64,000 nt of DNA, taken from the NCBI GenBank assembly GCA_024803745.1, contig JANJXV010000004.1, forward strand, positions 51,434,858 through 51,498,857. The letters run 5' to 3'. The notes under the pieces are model-generated. The model ran no database searches. It saw nothing but the letters and a program-made list of their open reading frames with translations, and was not told the origin of the DNA. Position 1 is the stretch's first letter. Every line of letters begins with the position of its first letter. The position numbers were made by a program, and so were the translations under genes. Positions 42,361 to 53,085 of this stretch are shown in pieces. The DNA is from Megascapheus bottae (lineage: Eukaryota > Chordata > Mammalia > Rodentia > Geomyidae).

Positions 42361-43995
42361 AAACGATGATGATTAGCTTTTTCCTCTTTGCTTATAAACA
42401 ACATTAAAATATGAATCTTCAAGAAGTTGCATTTGTATTCTATAAGCATGATTACTTTTATAACCAAAACTATTTTTGTTTAAAATGCATGGGAGATTTT
42501 TAACTTCATCTTCAATTTAGTCATTAATTCTTTAGAATATTAATAGCACAGCAATAGCAAGCTCCTGTGTTAAGGGATTTGCAAGTCTGTTCTTTCATCC
42601 TCACAATAGTTTTGCAAGATAGCCTTATTGCTTGGTCATCTGTTCACTATTTTCTATACATATAGCTAGTATTCATTGCATAAAGCCATTCTCTTAAACT
42701 AAATCTACATTCTTATAAAAAGTGTTCATTTGATACTATTTTATTGAATAATAGAAATGTTATAAAAATACAATATATGGAAGGTGGTGAAAACAATTAC
42801 TTGATAAAATACTGTACACCCATATATTGCCTGTAACTTGCTGATGGTTTTATTTCATAACTTTAGTCAGAAAAATAAAATTACTTACACACCTCAAATA
42901 AAATAAACACAGAAAAATCATTTACGTTTGTGGGTCTCACAAACACAACCTATGGTTCTTATTTTATTCCATTTGTTAGTTTAGAAAGCTGACTTGCATA
43001 CCAATAGCATTCAGAAGGCAATCATTCTCTGTCTTTTGGTTTTCATCATTTATTATTAATGTAATATTTTCTGTTTTCCTTTTATATTTGATGTTGATGG
43101 TCCACAAAAAGCAGTGCTTTGAAAAATATCAGTGTAATTGCATGATTACATTTATTTATTCTGAAATTACTAGCACAACTATTAGTCATTAAAGGTTTCA
43201 ATTTTTATCGTAACTTTGTATATTCTCCTTCATTATGGGCTCTATATTTCTAATTTATTTCCTTGAATTTAGTTATAAATCATGATAGTATGATGTGAAT
43301 ATAAGTAAAATTTCCAAACTCTGAAAGATATATCCCACTTTTACTGCGCTGCAATAAGTGTATATTGAATTTTATTCAAAACCCATTTATAACAATGATG
43401 AAACAACAGAGGAAAACCTATATTGAATTATCCAGTCATATATTAGTATTCAATAAATATATAAAATTCATATTTTGCATATACATAACCTTCCTATTGT
43501 CATATATAAAGCAATTACTTCACTTTATTTAGAAAACTAGAAGTCAACACACTTTGGTCTTTAACTTATAGTCCTAAGAGGATCAAAATTAATGTCATTT
43601 AAATTGCCATAATTAGATCCCCATATAAAGTTACTATACTGAAAATAAATCCCAATTTTATGTACAACCTAGCCTCAAGCTACAGATCATCTGTGGAGAA
43701 AGCCCAACTTCTGAGGTCCTTTTAGCAGTAACGCCAAAGAAAAATAAAAGGTAGGTTTAATTAATTGCTTCCTCTGTGACAAGCCCACTGCTAAACCACT
43801 ATCTTCTATCATCACATAGAACTTATATAGTAAGAAATTCTCACAGGGGTGCAGGGGACAATGAAAAATTAGTTTTCAAGTAGGATTTAGATTAGAGAGG
43901 AGGACTGGCCCACAGATGAAGAAAAAGGGAGAGGATTTGGACCAGTTACTGGGGATAGATTACATTAAGCATCCCATTGTTATTTAGAAGATAAA
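42361..43995. other. Unassigned AT-rich sequence, ~1.6 kb
   Basis: No repeat family, RNA gene or coding region recognised. Confidence 0.5.
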
Positions 43996-43997
43996 CA

Positions 43998-44203
43998 CAT
44001 TTTTTTGTTTTGCCAGTCCTGGGTTTCAACTCAGGGTCTGGGCACTGTCATTGGATTTTCTCAAGGCTAGTGTTTCTACCAAATGAGAGCCACAGCACTA
44101 CTTTCAGCTTTCTTGTGAACGTGGTACCAGGGAATCGAACATAGGGCTTCATGCATGTTAGACAGGCACTCTGCCAGTAAGTAGGACAGGATCCTGGCCC
44201 TAA
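43998..44203 (-). mobile_element. Type B SINE
   Basis: Reverse strand: TTTTGCCAGTCCTGGGTTTC, TTTTCTCAAGGCTAGTG, GAGCCACAGCACTACTTTC, GGTACCAGGGAATCGAAC, CTTCATGCATGTTAGACAG and CCTGGCCC head. No clear TSD. Confidence 0.92.
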
Positions 44204-44439
44204 ACCAGAAGCATGAGATTTTTTTGAGATTTTTTAAATGATATTTGTATAATATGCTAGCCTTATTATAAAAACATTTGCTTAGTAAAAACTTGGAAAA
44301 GAGAAAAACTAAATTAAAATCATAACATTGTTTAACTTGACTACCCTTAGGAAAAAAAAGGACTAGGAAAATTTTCTCATTTTTTTCTAAGTCTAATCAT
44401 TTCAAAACATTTCATAAATGGAGGGAAAATGGAAAACAA
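44204..44439. other. Unassigned sequence
   Basis: AT-rich, nothing recognised. Confidence 0.5.
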
Positions 44440-44565
44440 ATACCAGCATAGTACTTAATAGATATTATGTGGAAAATGAGCAATGCTGATTTTGGACAGG
44501 GGCGGAAGTTGGAAACTAAAGGAAAGCAAGAGAAGAGGTGATAGTGTTCAAAAAGAAATGAACTT
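44440..44565 (+). mobile_element. Older L1 3' UTR, 5' part, interrupted by SINE
   Basis: AATAGATATTATGTGGAAAA aligns with AGTAGATACTACGTAGGAAA at 28350-28590, followed by GGTGATAGTGTTCAAAAAG. The element resumes after the SINE. Confidence 0.72.
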
Positions 44566-44798
44566 GCCAGGAGCTGGTGGTTCCCATCTGTACTGGCTAC
44601 TCAGGAGGCTGAGATCTGAGGATGGTGGTTCAAAGCCAGCCCAGGCACTAAAGTCCGTGAGACTGTTATCTTCAATTAAACACCAAAAAAACCCAGCAGT
44701 GGGGCTGTGGCCCAAATGGTAGAGCACTAGCCTTGAGTTGAAGAGCTCAGGGACAGCGTCCAGGTCCAGAGTTCAAGCCCAATGACCGACAAAAAAAA
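44566..44798 (+). mobile_element. Type A SINE nested in older L1 tail, with TSD
   Basis: Complete SINE: GCCAGGAGCTGGTGGTTCC head, GAGGATGGTGGTTCAAAGC, ATCTTCAATTAAACACC and GAAGAGCTCAGGGACAGC. The TSD AAATGAACTT at 44556-44565 and 44799-44808 is perfect. The frame at 44483-44722 merely crosses the SINE. Confidence 0.95.
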
Positions 44799-44880
44799 AA
44801 ATGAACTTATTACCTGACTAACAACATGTAACCCCTCTATACAGTAGCATCTTACTAATAAAATTACATTTTAAAACACT
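44799..44880 (+). mobile_element. Older L1 3' UTR, 3' part after SINE
   Basis: GAACTTATTACCTGACTAAC, ATGTAACCCCTCTATACAG and CTAATAAAATTAC finish the module split at 44565. Confidence 0.75.
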
Positions 44881-45053
44881 TCCTATATGTTTGTATCTTA
44901 ATGCTGTTTATGCGATAGAAAGCTGATTATATGGAAAATGATACACAGGAAACAAAATAATGAATAAGGTTATAGCAGTATAAAGATTACTTTGATATTA
45001 TTATAGGACATAACTTTATTTTCCTATTGACTATTGAGATTTAAAGGAGCCTA
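44881..45053. other. Unassigned sequence
   Basis: Short AT-rich spacer with nothing recognised. Confidence 0.5.
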
Positions 45054-45074
45054 TGTGTGTGTGTGTGGGGGGGG

Positions 45075-45115
<41 letters not shown>

Positions 45116-45136
45116 GGTGGGTGTGGGTGTGGGTGT
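45054..45136 (+). repeat. (GT)n/(GGGT)n microsatellite with G-quadruplex motif
   Basis: GT units interrupted by a run of about 11 G (45067-45077), then more GT, then GGGTGGGTGGGTGGG and GTGTGGGTGTGGG. Six GGG tracts lie at 45107-45133, the first four separated by single T. Confidence 0.97.
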
Positions 45137-45921
45137 AATAGTAATTATGGTAGCAGCCATTATTTTAAAGTCTCAAAAAGACTATGTAAGAGCAAAGTAG
45201 GAAATAACCCAAAAAGCTAGACACAAAAATGTTTAGGATGAGATAAAACAACAACAACAAAAAAAAAAAAACGTGAAAGAATCACATAACCAGCCCAAGT
45301 AAAAGGAGTAGAGTTTTTCCATTTGCTTGTTGCCATTTGCAGTTTTCTTCAGGCATTTCAGCACATGTTGTTTCATTTAATGTTTGCTTAAATAGGGTGT
45401 TTCGTTCGAGTAAGTCTTTGTGCACTAAACATTTGTAAATATTTTTCTATAGCAAAAATGTATATTATTAGGTGTTATTGAGTTTAATAGAATGTAATCT
45501 GCTTTTGTCTGATGTATATATATATATATATATAGTTCAAAACTGGCAAGAACCAGGCTGTGTGGAGACCCTTTTCCTGTATGTATCTGTATACAGTTAG
45601 TAGTTTCCAGTGTTTCACTAGTTATGCCAAATTCTCTTCCAGATATGAATAGAAAACATCTTCCTGATTCCCATGAGAATTTTCTGAAAGTATTGACTGT
45701 CGGAATTTGGCCTGAATCCTAAGTAAGGAGATAATGTAACTAGAATGTTGGCTCAAAAATTCATCTCATAGGGATTCAAAGCAACTTACATTTTTTTTCC
45801 CTGCCTGGAACTTTTAGGTGTCTTTCAGTGTCCTTCCTAAAGCTGTTTCTGAGCTCAATCATTCACGTTTAGAAGGCAGGGTTTTTTTTTTAATGTCTAC
45901 AGAAAAATATGATGAATATGT
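45137..45921. other. Unassigned sequence with a (TA)n run
   Basis: A TA run of about 10 units lies at 45514-45534. No other repeat or gene is recognised. Confidence 0.5.
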
Positions 45922-46033
45922 TAGTGCAGACCATGTAACTCTAGTATCAGGAAGGCAGAAATGGAGAGTTCAAGGCCTGGAGAGTTTAATGGAGAGTTCC
46001 TATGCCTGGGCTGCATAAGAAAACTTGTTTAAA
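45922..46033 (+). mobile_element. B1-like SINE monomer, old
   Basis: CAGACCATGTAACTCTAGTA, TCAGGAAGGCAGAAATGGAG, GAGTTCAAGGCCTGGAG and GCCTGGGCTGCATAAGAAAA follow B1 order. GGAGAGTTYAA units are duplicated internally. It runs into a GAAA tail. Confidence 0.68.
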
Positions 46034-46110
46034 AGAAAGAAAGAAGGAACAAAAGAAAGAAACAATGAGAGAAAGAAAGGAAGAACAAAAAAGGGAAAGA
46101 AAGAAAGAAA

Positions 46111-46160
<50 letters not shown>

Positions 46161-46190
46161 AAAAAAGAAAGAAAGGGAAAGAAAGAGAAA
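46034..46190 (+). repeat. (GAAA)n microsatellite
   Basis: About 150 bp of GAAA with AAGG and AACAA interruptions. It probably grew from the tail of the preceding B1-like element. Open frames across it in several phases (KERKKERK, or FLSFFLSF on the other strand) are repeat artefacts. Confidence 0.97.
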
Positions 46191-46202
46191 ATTTAAACAC
46201 CT

Positions 46203-46365
46203 TTTTTTCTATATTGTAAGATATAGAGGAGTTACAGTTGCATTCGCCAGATAGTAGGTGCATTACTTCTAACACATTGATACCCCTTCTCATGTTTTTG
46301 TCCCTGTTTTCCACCCCCACCCACTCCCAATCACCTTCTCACCCCTTTCCTTTCCTATATCAAAT
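46203..46365 (-). mobile_element. L1 3' UTR fragment, intermediate age
   Basis: Reverse-strand tail with GAGGAGTTACAGTTGCATTC, GCCAGATAGTAGGTGCATTA and CATTGATACCCCTTCTCAT, most like the copy at 2498-2790. It abuts, with no spacer, the forward-strand ORF2 fragment at 46366. Confidence 0.85.
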
Positions 46366-47104
46366 TCCTCAGTATAATAAAGGCTGTATATGATAAGTCC
46401 ACAAATAGAATTATACTTAATGGTGAAAAGCTAAAGCCATTTCCTCTAAAATCAGGAATAAGACAAGGATGCCCACTCTCTCACTCCTCTTTAATATAGT
46501 ATTAGAATTACTAGCCAGAGTAATAAGGCAAGAAGCAAGCATAAAGGGGATCCAAATAGGGAAAGAGGAAATGAAACTTTCCCTCTTTGTAGATGACATG
46601 ATTCTGTATTTAAAGAACCCTGTAGACTCCACTCCCAAATTGCTTGAGCAATTGGAATCTTTGGCAAAGTAACAGGGTATAAAATTAACCCTCAAAAATC
46701 AGCAGCCTTACCACACGAGGTGGCTTTCGCCTGTAATCCTAGCTACTCAGGAGACGGAGATCTGAGGATCAAGGTTCAAAGCCAGCCCGGCCACAAAAGG
46801 ACCTGCGACTCTTATCTCCAACTAACCCTGAGAAAATGGAAATGGGGCTTGACTCAAGAGTAGGGTGGTAGCCTTGAGCTGAAGAGAACTCAGGGACAAC
46901 ACCCAGGACAAGTTCAACTGCCATGTCACACCAAAAAAAAAAAAAAAAATCAACAGCTCTAAGAAAATAAAATACCTAGGAATTAACCAAGAATGTAAAG
47001 GACCTTTGTGATGAAAACTTTAAAAACCTGAAAAAGGAAATTAAAGCAAAACTGAGAAAATGGAAAAAACCTTCCATGCTCCTGGATTGGAAGAATTAAC
47101 ATTT
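46366..47104 (+). pseudogene. L1 ORF2 reverse-transcriptase fragment, broken
   Basis: Sense-strand piece of the RT domain of L1 ORF2p. It shows the RT motif GIRQGCPLS and, in a shifted frame, the catalytic-site motif [10 protein letters not shown] (mammalian L1s usually have FADD here). A 1-bp loss near 46478-46486 separates the two frames, and TAA at 46670-46672 follows ESLAK. A type A SINE splits it at 46711-46944. The part after the SINE (KYLGI-like, then WKKPSMLLDW-like coding) has more stops. It cannot encode active RT. Confidence 0.9.
46711..46944 (+). mobile_element. Type A SINE nested in L1 RT fragment
   Basis: Head (GAGGTGGCTTTCGCCTGTAA), GGAGATCTGAGGATCAAGG, CTTATCTCCAACTAACCC and 3' half (GCCTTGAGCTGAAGAG). 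TSD-like AAAAATCAGCAGC (46694-46706) and AAAAATCAACAGC (46945-46957) differ at one base. L1 coding resumes after it. Confidence 0.93.
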
Positions 47105-47151
47105 TATAACTTTTTATAACTTGACTATTCATACTTTCCCTTTTATATCCT

Positions 47152-47388
47152 TATGAACTGGTAGCTCATAACTGTAACCCTACTAATCAGCTTTGTGAGA
47201 TCTGAGGATTGTAGTTTGAGGCCATTTTGGGCAGGAAATTCTCTGAGCCTCTTATCTCCAATTAATCATAAAAAAAATCCAGAAGTGGTGCTGTGCCTCC
47301 AGTGGTAGAGTGAGTCCCTTTAAAAGAAGCTCAGGGAAAATCTCAGGTCAAGAATTCAAGTTGCAGAAATGACTTCCCCCCAAAAAAA
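47152..47388 (+). mobile_element. Type A SINE, diverged
   Basis: GAACTGGTAGCTCATAACTG head, TGTGAGATCTGAGGATTG, CTCTTATCTCCAATTAATC, CAGAAGTGGTGCTGTGCC, GAAGCTCAGGGAAAATCTC and an A-rich end. Confidence 0.9.
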
Positions 47389-47471
47389 CAAATCCATCAT
47401 TTACTTTATTGTTATTATAGATGACATATACAGAGAAATTATAATTACATGATTCAGGTATTGAATACATT

Positions 47472-47689
47472 CCCTTTTTTAAAAATATTTTTATTGTAAT
47501 TAATAAAAGGGTTACATGGTATTTGCCAGATAGAAAGTGCATTAATTCACATACATTGATACCCTCCCCCCCCATCTTGGTTTTCCCCCCTTTCCTATCC
47601 AATTTCAAATAACCAAATACAAATATATCCAATATATCAGATAACAAATTGAGATACTGTAACAATATGAGATAACCAAGGGACAGCAT
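47472..47689 (-). mobile_element. Recent L1 3' UTR fragment
   Basis: About 218 bp from TATTTTTATTGTAATTAATA to ACCAAGGGACAGCA. A deletion removes CTTTCACATGTCTTGG-type sequence between GATACC and the C-rich tract. No secure TSD. Confidence 0.92.
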
Positions 47690-48134
47690 GCACAGTGTTT
47701 TCTGTTCCCTCATTTTCTCCCAGTCCCTCCCTCCAAACTCAACCCACATCTACAAGTTGTATAGTTCTCTTTAATTTCCAGTGAATGCCACCACTGCACT
47801 TGCTCTCCTTTTTTCCATGAAGTTCTGTGTGCTTCTCCATTCTCCTATAGATATACATGTGAATACACTGTACACAGTTAAAGAAAACACTATTATTAAA
47901 ACCTAAAAATAAATAAATACCTTTTGTTTTCATATCTTGGAATATTTTTGACTTTTCCTTTATTGTCTGTTTGATGATGAGATTTTTAATTTCCTGAAAA
48001 CTATTACATACAAATAGTAAAACACAAATAGTAAATATGCACTGAAACTCATGTTACTTTACATTGTTGTCTTACATATAGTTCTGTGACTTTCATATTT
48101 AGACCTTCACATCAGCAAAGCTTTCTTTTAATAT
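47690..48134. other. Unassigned sequence
   Basis: Nothing recognised. A 64-codon reverse frame lies at 47739-47933. Confidence 0.5.
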
Positions 48135-48149
48135 CTCTTTATATTATTT

Positions 48150-48381
48150 TTTTCTTTTTTTTGTGGGTCCTGGGGATTGAACTCGGTCTGGGTGCTACCC
48201 CTGAGCTCTGCAGCTAAAGGCTACTGCCCTACCTTTGAGCCAAGGCGCATTTCTCATTTTCTAGTGGTTAATTGGAGATAAGAGTCTCAGGTCCTTTATA
48301 TACCTGGCTGGCTTGAACCTTGATCCTCAGATTTCAGCCTCCTGAATACCTAGGATCACAAGTGTGAGTCACTGCACCCGG
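48150..48381 (-). mobile_element. Type A SINE with perfect 15-bp TSD
   Basis: Reverse strand: T-rich tail, GGGGATTGAACTCGGTCTG, CCCTGAGCTCTGCAGC, TTAATTGGAGATAAGAGTCT, CTCAGATTTCAGCCTCC and CACTGCACCCGGCT head. CTCTTTATATTATTT at 48135-48149 and 48382-48396 is the TSD. Confidence 0.96.
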
Positions 48382-48396
48382 CTCTTTATATTATTT

Positions 48397-48764
48397 CTAG
48401 TTTACACTATTTCTATAGTCTTAATAATCTTCATAATATTTGATCTCAAGTACCTCTTTTTCAAAGCTGTCATTCTTTATAAAAAAAATTACTGATTTTT
48501 CCTCTTACTCTATATTTGTCACATGATCTTACATGAAAGGATGAGCAGTGGCTTTTCTGGACTTTCTCCCACTCTGGAGGAGACTTCCAAAACCCCACAT
48601 CATGTAATGTGATGGGAATCCCCTGGAGTTGCAATCAAAAATCCTCAGAAAATTGGGGCTTGCAATCGTTCCTGAACTTCATGGGAGATTGCTTAGATCA
48701 CATCTGCTCTGGCTCACTTCATTTACCTGTTATACTTCTTAGTGACCCACAATTAGATTCAAGA
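48397..48764. other. Unassigned sequence
   Basis: Nothing recognised. A 65-codon frame at 48609-48806 runs into the neighbouring L1. Confidence 0.5.
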
Positions 48765-48778
48765 TCCTGTGGTTTTCT

Positions 48779-48908
48779 TTTTTTTCCTTATTTTTATTGT
48801 AATTAATAGAAGGATTACATTATATTCACCAGATAGAAGGTGCATTACTTCACAAACCTTGAAACCCTTTCTCATGACATGGTCCCCATTTCCCTCCCCT
48901 TTCCCCAT
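48779..48908 (-). mobile_element. 130-bp recent L1 insertion with perfect TSD
   Basis: Only the last ~130 bp of the L1 3' UTR. In sense it begins TGGGGAAAGGGGAGGGAAA, within the G-rich tract. TCCTGTGGTTTTCT at 48765-48778 and 48909-48922 is a perfect 14-bp TSD. Confidence 0.95.
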
Positions 48909-48922
48909 TCCTGTGGTTTTCT

Positions 48923-50387
48923 AACAGATATACATGCATATATATACATATGTAAATATTATATAATTGTTAATTATACATATAATCAATTATTTCAATA
49001 CTCTAATGAATGATTTTCAATTTTGTAAGGGTGACATATTTGTAATATTTAATGCACATGGCATAGTTTAGGTAAAGGGAGAAAATAAAATAGTCTTTTG
49101 AACTCATAGATTGAAATATTTTAAACAGACACTAATAAATTAGGAGTGCTTAGCAATACCCTAGTCATTAATTCTAACATTGGATCTCATTTGAGCCCTG
49201 TTGAATTTGGTAACTTAGAAAATGTTTTTTTTATCACTTTATAGGATAAAAGAGAAGGATGTGACATAAACTTGGCAAAGTATTTTATTATTCTTTGCAA
49301 CATAATTCCCTATTTTTCCATATTAGCAAAGCAGCAAGAATTTTGATACATGCTTCATCTTTTAAAGACAAATATGAATTAATACCCCAATTTTATATTA
49401 AACAGCTACTGATGCTTTATCTACATGCTTATAAACTTTTAGTTTTGTTCACAATAAATTGATTAAAAACCAGCAATAGGAAACCATCATAATAAATATT
49501 TCTTACTCCATTTTGAATAATTCCTTGTAAATATATTTTGTTTGTTTTACCTTTTTATGCTACTGGAGTTTGAATTCAGGATCTTGGTCTTGTTAGACAG
49601 GTGCTCTATCACTTTTGCCAGTTTCCAGCTTGTTCTACCTTAGTTAATTTTTTAAATAAGGTTTCTGATTTAGGTCTTGACCTCCCACATAGAAGGAATT
49701 AAGGCATATATCTCTGCCTACTTTCCTATCATGATTTAAGAATAAGTCAGCAGTTCATATGGCCTACCTATAGCAAACTTGCTATAAATATACTAATTGT
49801 TTAAAATAAAATATTACAAAATTGTTAAAAAAACTGAGTGCTTTTAGTAGAATTAATGCTATAATGAAAAATATATAATACATTAAAAGGTAAATCTTTC
49901 TTTAAATACACTATGTGTTAGACACCGAAATGAATTCTAATTCACTAAATTTAAATAATCAAAACTGTCTTACAATTTATAAATCTATGAATTCAGAGGG
50001 CAATGATGTGGTTTCATATGATTCAGATTTTTAAGTCTTTTGTGCTACTTTTATATGCATTATCATGGCTGTTTCTGTTTTGCTGGTAGCCATTTATTTG
50101 CAAAGGACAGACAGTACATAGAAAGATAATTATTTTGTCTAGCGACATTTATTAAATTGTGATATGCACATTATTGGCTTTTTGTATGAAATATTTAGTT
50201 TGCTTCAATTTACCATGGGTGACTTGTATATGACCCCTCTCAAAGCCCTTGCCTGCCATGATGCTTGGTCCTTTTGAGTTATTCAAGTACAGAATCAGAA
50301 TGTGAACAGAGAACCACATGTTTAGAAGCTTCGAAATACAGAATTTGGAGCAATTGATTGTATTTATGGATTCAATGTGAAACTTGG
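48923..50387. other. Unassigned AT-rich sequence, ~1.5 kb
   Basis: Positions about 49555-49640 hold a weak reverse-strand ID-like remnant (GAGTTTGAATTCAGGATC, TAGACAGGTGCTCTATCAC). The rest is unrecognised. Confidence 0.45.
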
Positions 50388-50520
50388 TGTTGTGGACCAT
50401 GCTGGTAATTCCAGCTGCTGAAAAGGATAAGGAAGCAGATTGTTTGTTTGTTTATTTGGTTTTGTGAGTCCAACAGTTTGAAATTAGTCTAGAGAGAGAG
50501 ACTGCTATCTCAAAAAGTAA
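50388..50520 (+). mobile_element. B1-like SINE monomer with TTTG insert, old
   Basis: CATGCTGGTAATTCCAGCTG, AGGATAAGGAAGCAGATTG, then a GTTTGTTTGTTTATTTGG insert, GTGAGTCCAACAGTTTG and AGACTGCTATCTCAAAAAG. The order is that of a B1-type monomer. Confidence 0.65.
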
Positions 50521-51137
50521 AAAGAAATTTGGGCCTTTGAGAAAACTCACACAAGTTTGCATTTTTCTTATGATATAACTTAATACCCAATAGATATGAT
50601 TTTACAGTTATATTTATAATCTTAAAAGAAGATTTTAATAGTTTTTGAAAATATTTTTTGTATTAGATTATGTTAATTGTACAAGGTGATACTTATATAA
50701 ATGCTTAGGATATATGCCTGTGTATTCTAAATGAACTTTTTCCACGCCCTGAATCATTCACCGTTAACTCTTTCCCTCCCTTTAAAATAAATTCAATGTA
50801 TTTTATGACTTTTAATCTTTATTGAAGAATATAATATTTCAGAGTTCAGGCTAAAAATTGCAGGTGACCTTCTTTAGTTTATAATGAATACTATATTTCG
50901 AGAGAGCTATAACACAGCCTTTCTCTGTGGGTACAGAAAGCAAGACCAATAGGATATAGCTCTGCATTCCATTGCTGAAACAGTAACCCTGAGGCAGAAC
51001 ATATTTCCCCCCAAAATAAATAAAGATAGAATTTTGTTCTTGGAAAATGTTGATTGGTAGAAGGCAACTATCATGATACTACTTTTTTTTTCCTCAAAAG
51101 AATCATCCCACTACAAAATGATTATCTGCTAATGCAT
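50521..51137. other. Unassigned sequence
   Basis: Nothing recognised. Confidence 0.5.
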
Positions 51138-52551
51138 TTCTTTTTTTTTCTTTTTTTTTCTTTTTTTATTGTAATTAGTAAAAGGGTTACATGATATTTA
51201 CCAGATAGAAGGTGCATTAATTCACATACATTGATACCCTTTCTCACGTCTTGGTACCCATTACCCTCCCCCACACACCCCCCACCCGTCTTGGTTTTCC
51301 CCCCTTCCCTATCAAATTTCAAATAACCAAATACAAATGAATTCAATATATCAGATAACAAAGTGAGATACTGTAACAATATGAGATAACCAAGGGACAG
51401 CAAAGGAGATGAGAGACAACATAGTACATTAAGGACAACAATCATTCATTATATGGCTTTTGTTTCAATATCCTGGAGGTCCTTTCAATTAGCTTCATAC
51501 TAACTGGCCTTATGTATCAAGGTTTTGCTCTATTGCAAATCTCTGCTAGTAGAGCCCAAGGTTTCTACTGATTATGACAAATGAGGGAAACCATTGAGCC
51601 TAAGTTCCTTTGAGTCTGGCTTACTTCAATTAATATGATTTTGTCTAAGTCTTTCCATTTCCTAACAAATGGGGCGATGTCATTCTTTCTGAACAGCAGC
51701 ATAGAATTCCCTTGTGTACAAATACCACAACTTGTTGATCCACTCATCAACTGAGGGACATCTAGGTTGGTTCCATATCTTTGCTATGGTGAATAATGCT
51801 GCAATGAACGTTGTTGTGCTAGTGGATTTAGTATGCCCTAGATTCTGGATGGTTGGGTAAATGTCAAGTACTGGAATTGCTGGGTCATAGGGGAGCTCTA
51901 TGTTTAGCCTTTTGAGGCACTGCCACACTGCTTTCCATAGTGGTTGAACGAGTTTGCACTCCCACCAACAGTGTAGTAGTGATCCCTCCTGGCCACATCC
52001 CCTCCAGCATCTGTTATTATTCGTTTTCCTGATCCTGGCCATTCTAACTGGAGTGAGGTGGAATCTTAGAGTTGTTTTGATTTGCATTTCTTTTATGACC
52101 AGAGATGTTGAGCATTTCTTCATGTGTCTATAGGCCATTTTTGTTTCTTCTTCAGAGAAGACTCTCTTTAAGTCTTTGGCCCATTTTTTAATGGGATGGT
52201 TGTTACTTTGGAGATTAGTTTTGGAGTGATTCAATTTTTTGAGTTGTTGATATATTTTAGATATGAGGCCTTTGACCGTTGTTTGGTTGGTGAAGATATT
52301 CTCCTACTCTGTAGGCTTCCTAATTAGTTTACCAGCTATGTCCTTTGCCATACAAAAGCTCCGCAGTTTAATGCAGTCCCACTTATCCAGCCTTTCTCTG
52401 ATTTGTTGTGATTCTTGGTCCTTATTAAGAAAGTTTCGACCTGTGCCAAGGAGGCCTAGTGTATCTCCTATTTCTTCCTGTAAAGTTTTCAGTGTGTCAG
52501 CTTTTACCTCCAGGTCTTTGATCCCTTTGGAGTTAATTCTAGTACAAGGTG
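51138..52551 (-). mobile_element. 5'-truncated L1, ~1.41 kb
   Basis: Reverse strand from a T-rich end through the 3' UTR, ORF2 stop (~51565) and ORF2 to GGAGTTAATTCTAGTACAAG. It is highly similar to the copy at 19803-21426 but starts about 210 bp later in ORF2. No TSD is evident. Confidence 0.95.
51565..52551 (-). pseudogene. L1 ORF2p C-terminal remnant, frameshifted
   Basis: Last ~325 codons of ORF2, including the cysteine motif [18 protein letters not shown] and ending SLICHNQ. One extra base at about 51692-51693 (GAACAGCAGC where other copies read GACAGCAGC) shifts the frame in the FYAAVRKN region. The upstream and downstream open frames therefore overlap in different phases. Otherwise well preserved. 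Confidence 0.92.
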
Positions 52552-52850
52552 GCTGAAGGAAGTTGGGCCAAGTTAAACAAAGGACCCATGTTGACCTTAT
52601 ATGTAGAAGCTAGATTTAGCTTATAAAATTAAATATGTTGAGTGCCATGCTAGTGTGTACAAATGTATTAATTGAAATATGGTAGATTCAAGGGAGAATT
52701 CAAATAATTCAAATAGTGTAATTCCTTAGAAAGGCAAAGTCAAAGTTAAACAAAACGAACAGGAGGAAATGGATACTTCCTCAAAGGGCAGGGTGAGGTT
52801 AAGATGTAGAAGAGTGAAGAGGTGAAGAATGTAGTCAAGAATTCAATGTA
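52552..52850. other. Unassigned sequence
   Basis: Nothing recognised between the L1 and the next SINE. Confidence 0.5.
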
Positions 52851-53085
52851 AGCTGGGCTCCAGTGGCTCATGCCTGTAATCCTAGCTTTTCAATAAGCTG
52901 AGATCTGAGGATAGAGGTTCAAATCCATCCCAGGAATGAAAGTCCTTGAGACACTTATCTCTAATTAACCACCAGAAAACCAGAAGTAGCACTGGGGCTC
53001 AAGGAGTAGAATGCTAGTATTGAACTGAAGAACTCAGGGTCAGCACGTAGGCCCAGAGTTCAAGCCCCACTGCAAACAAACAAAC
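52851..53085 (+). mobile_element. Type A SINE
   Basis: Head (CCAGTGGCTCATGCCTGTAA), CTGAGATCTGAGGATAGAGG, CTTATCTCTAATTAACCACC, AGAAGTAGCACTGGGGCTC, CCCAGAGTTCAAGCCCCAC and AAAC tail. A decayed TSD (AGAATTCAATGTA / AAAATTCAAAATA) is possible. Confidence 0.94.

Noticed and set aside
46002..46320. Lys/Arg/Glu-rich and Phe/Ser-rich frames on both strands
   Set aside because: They are translations of the GAAA microsatellite.
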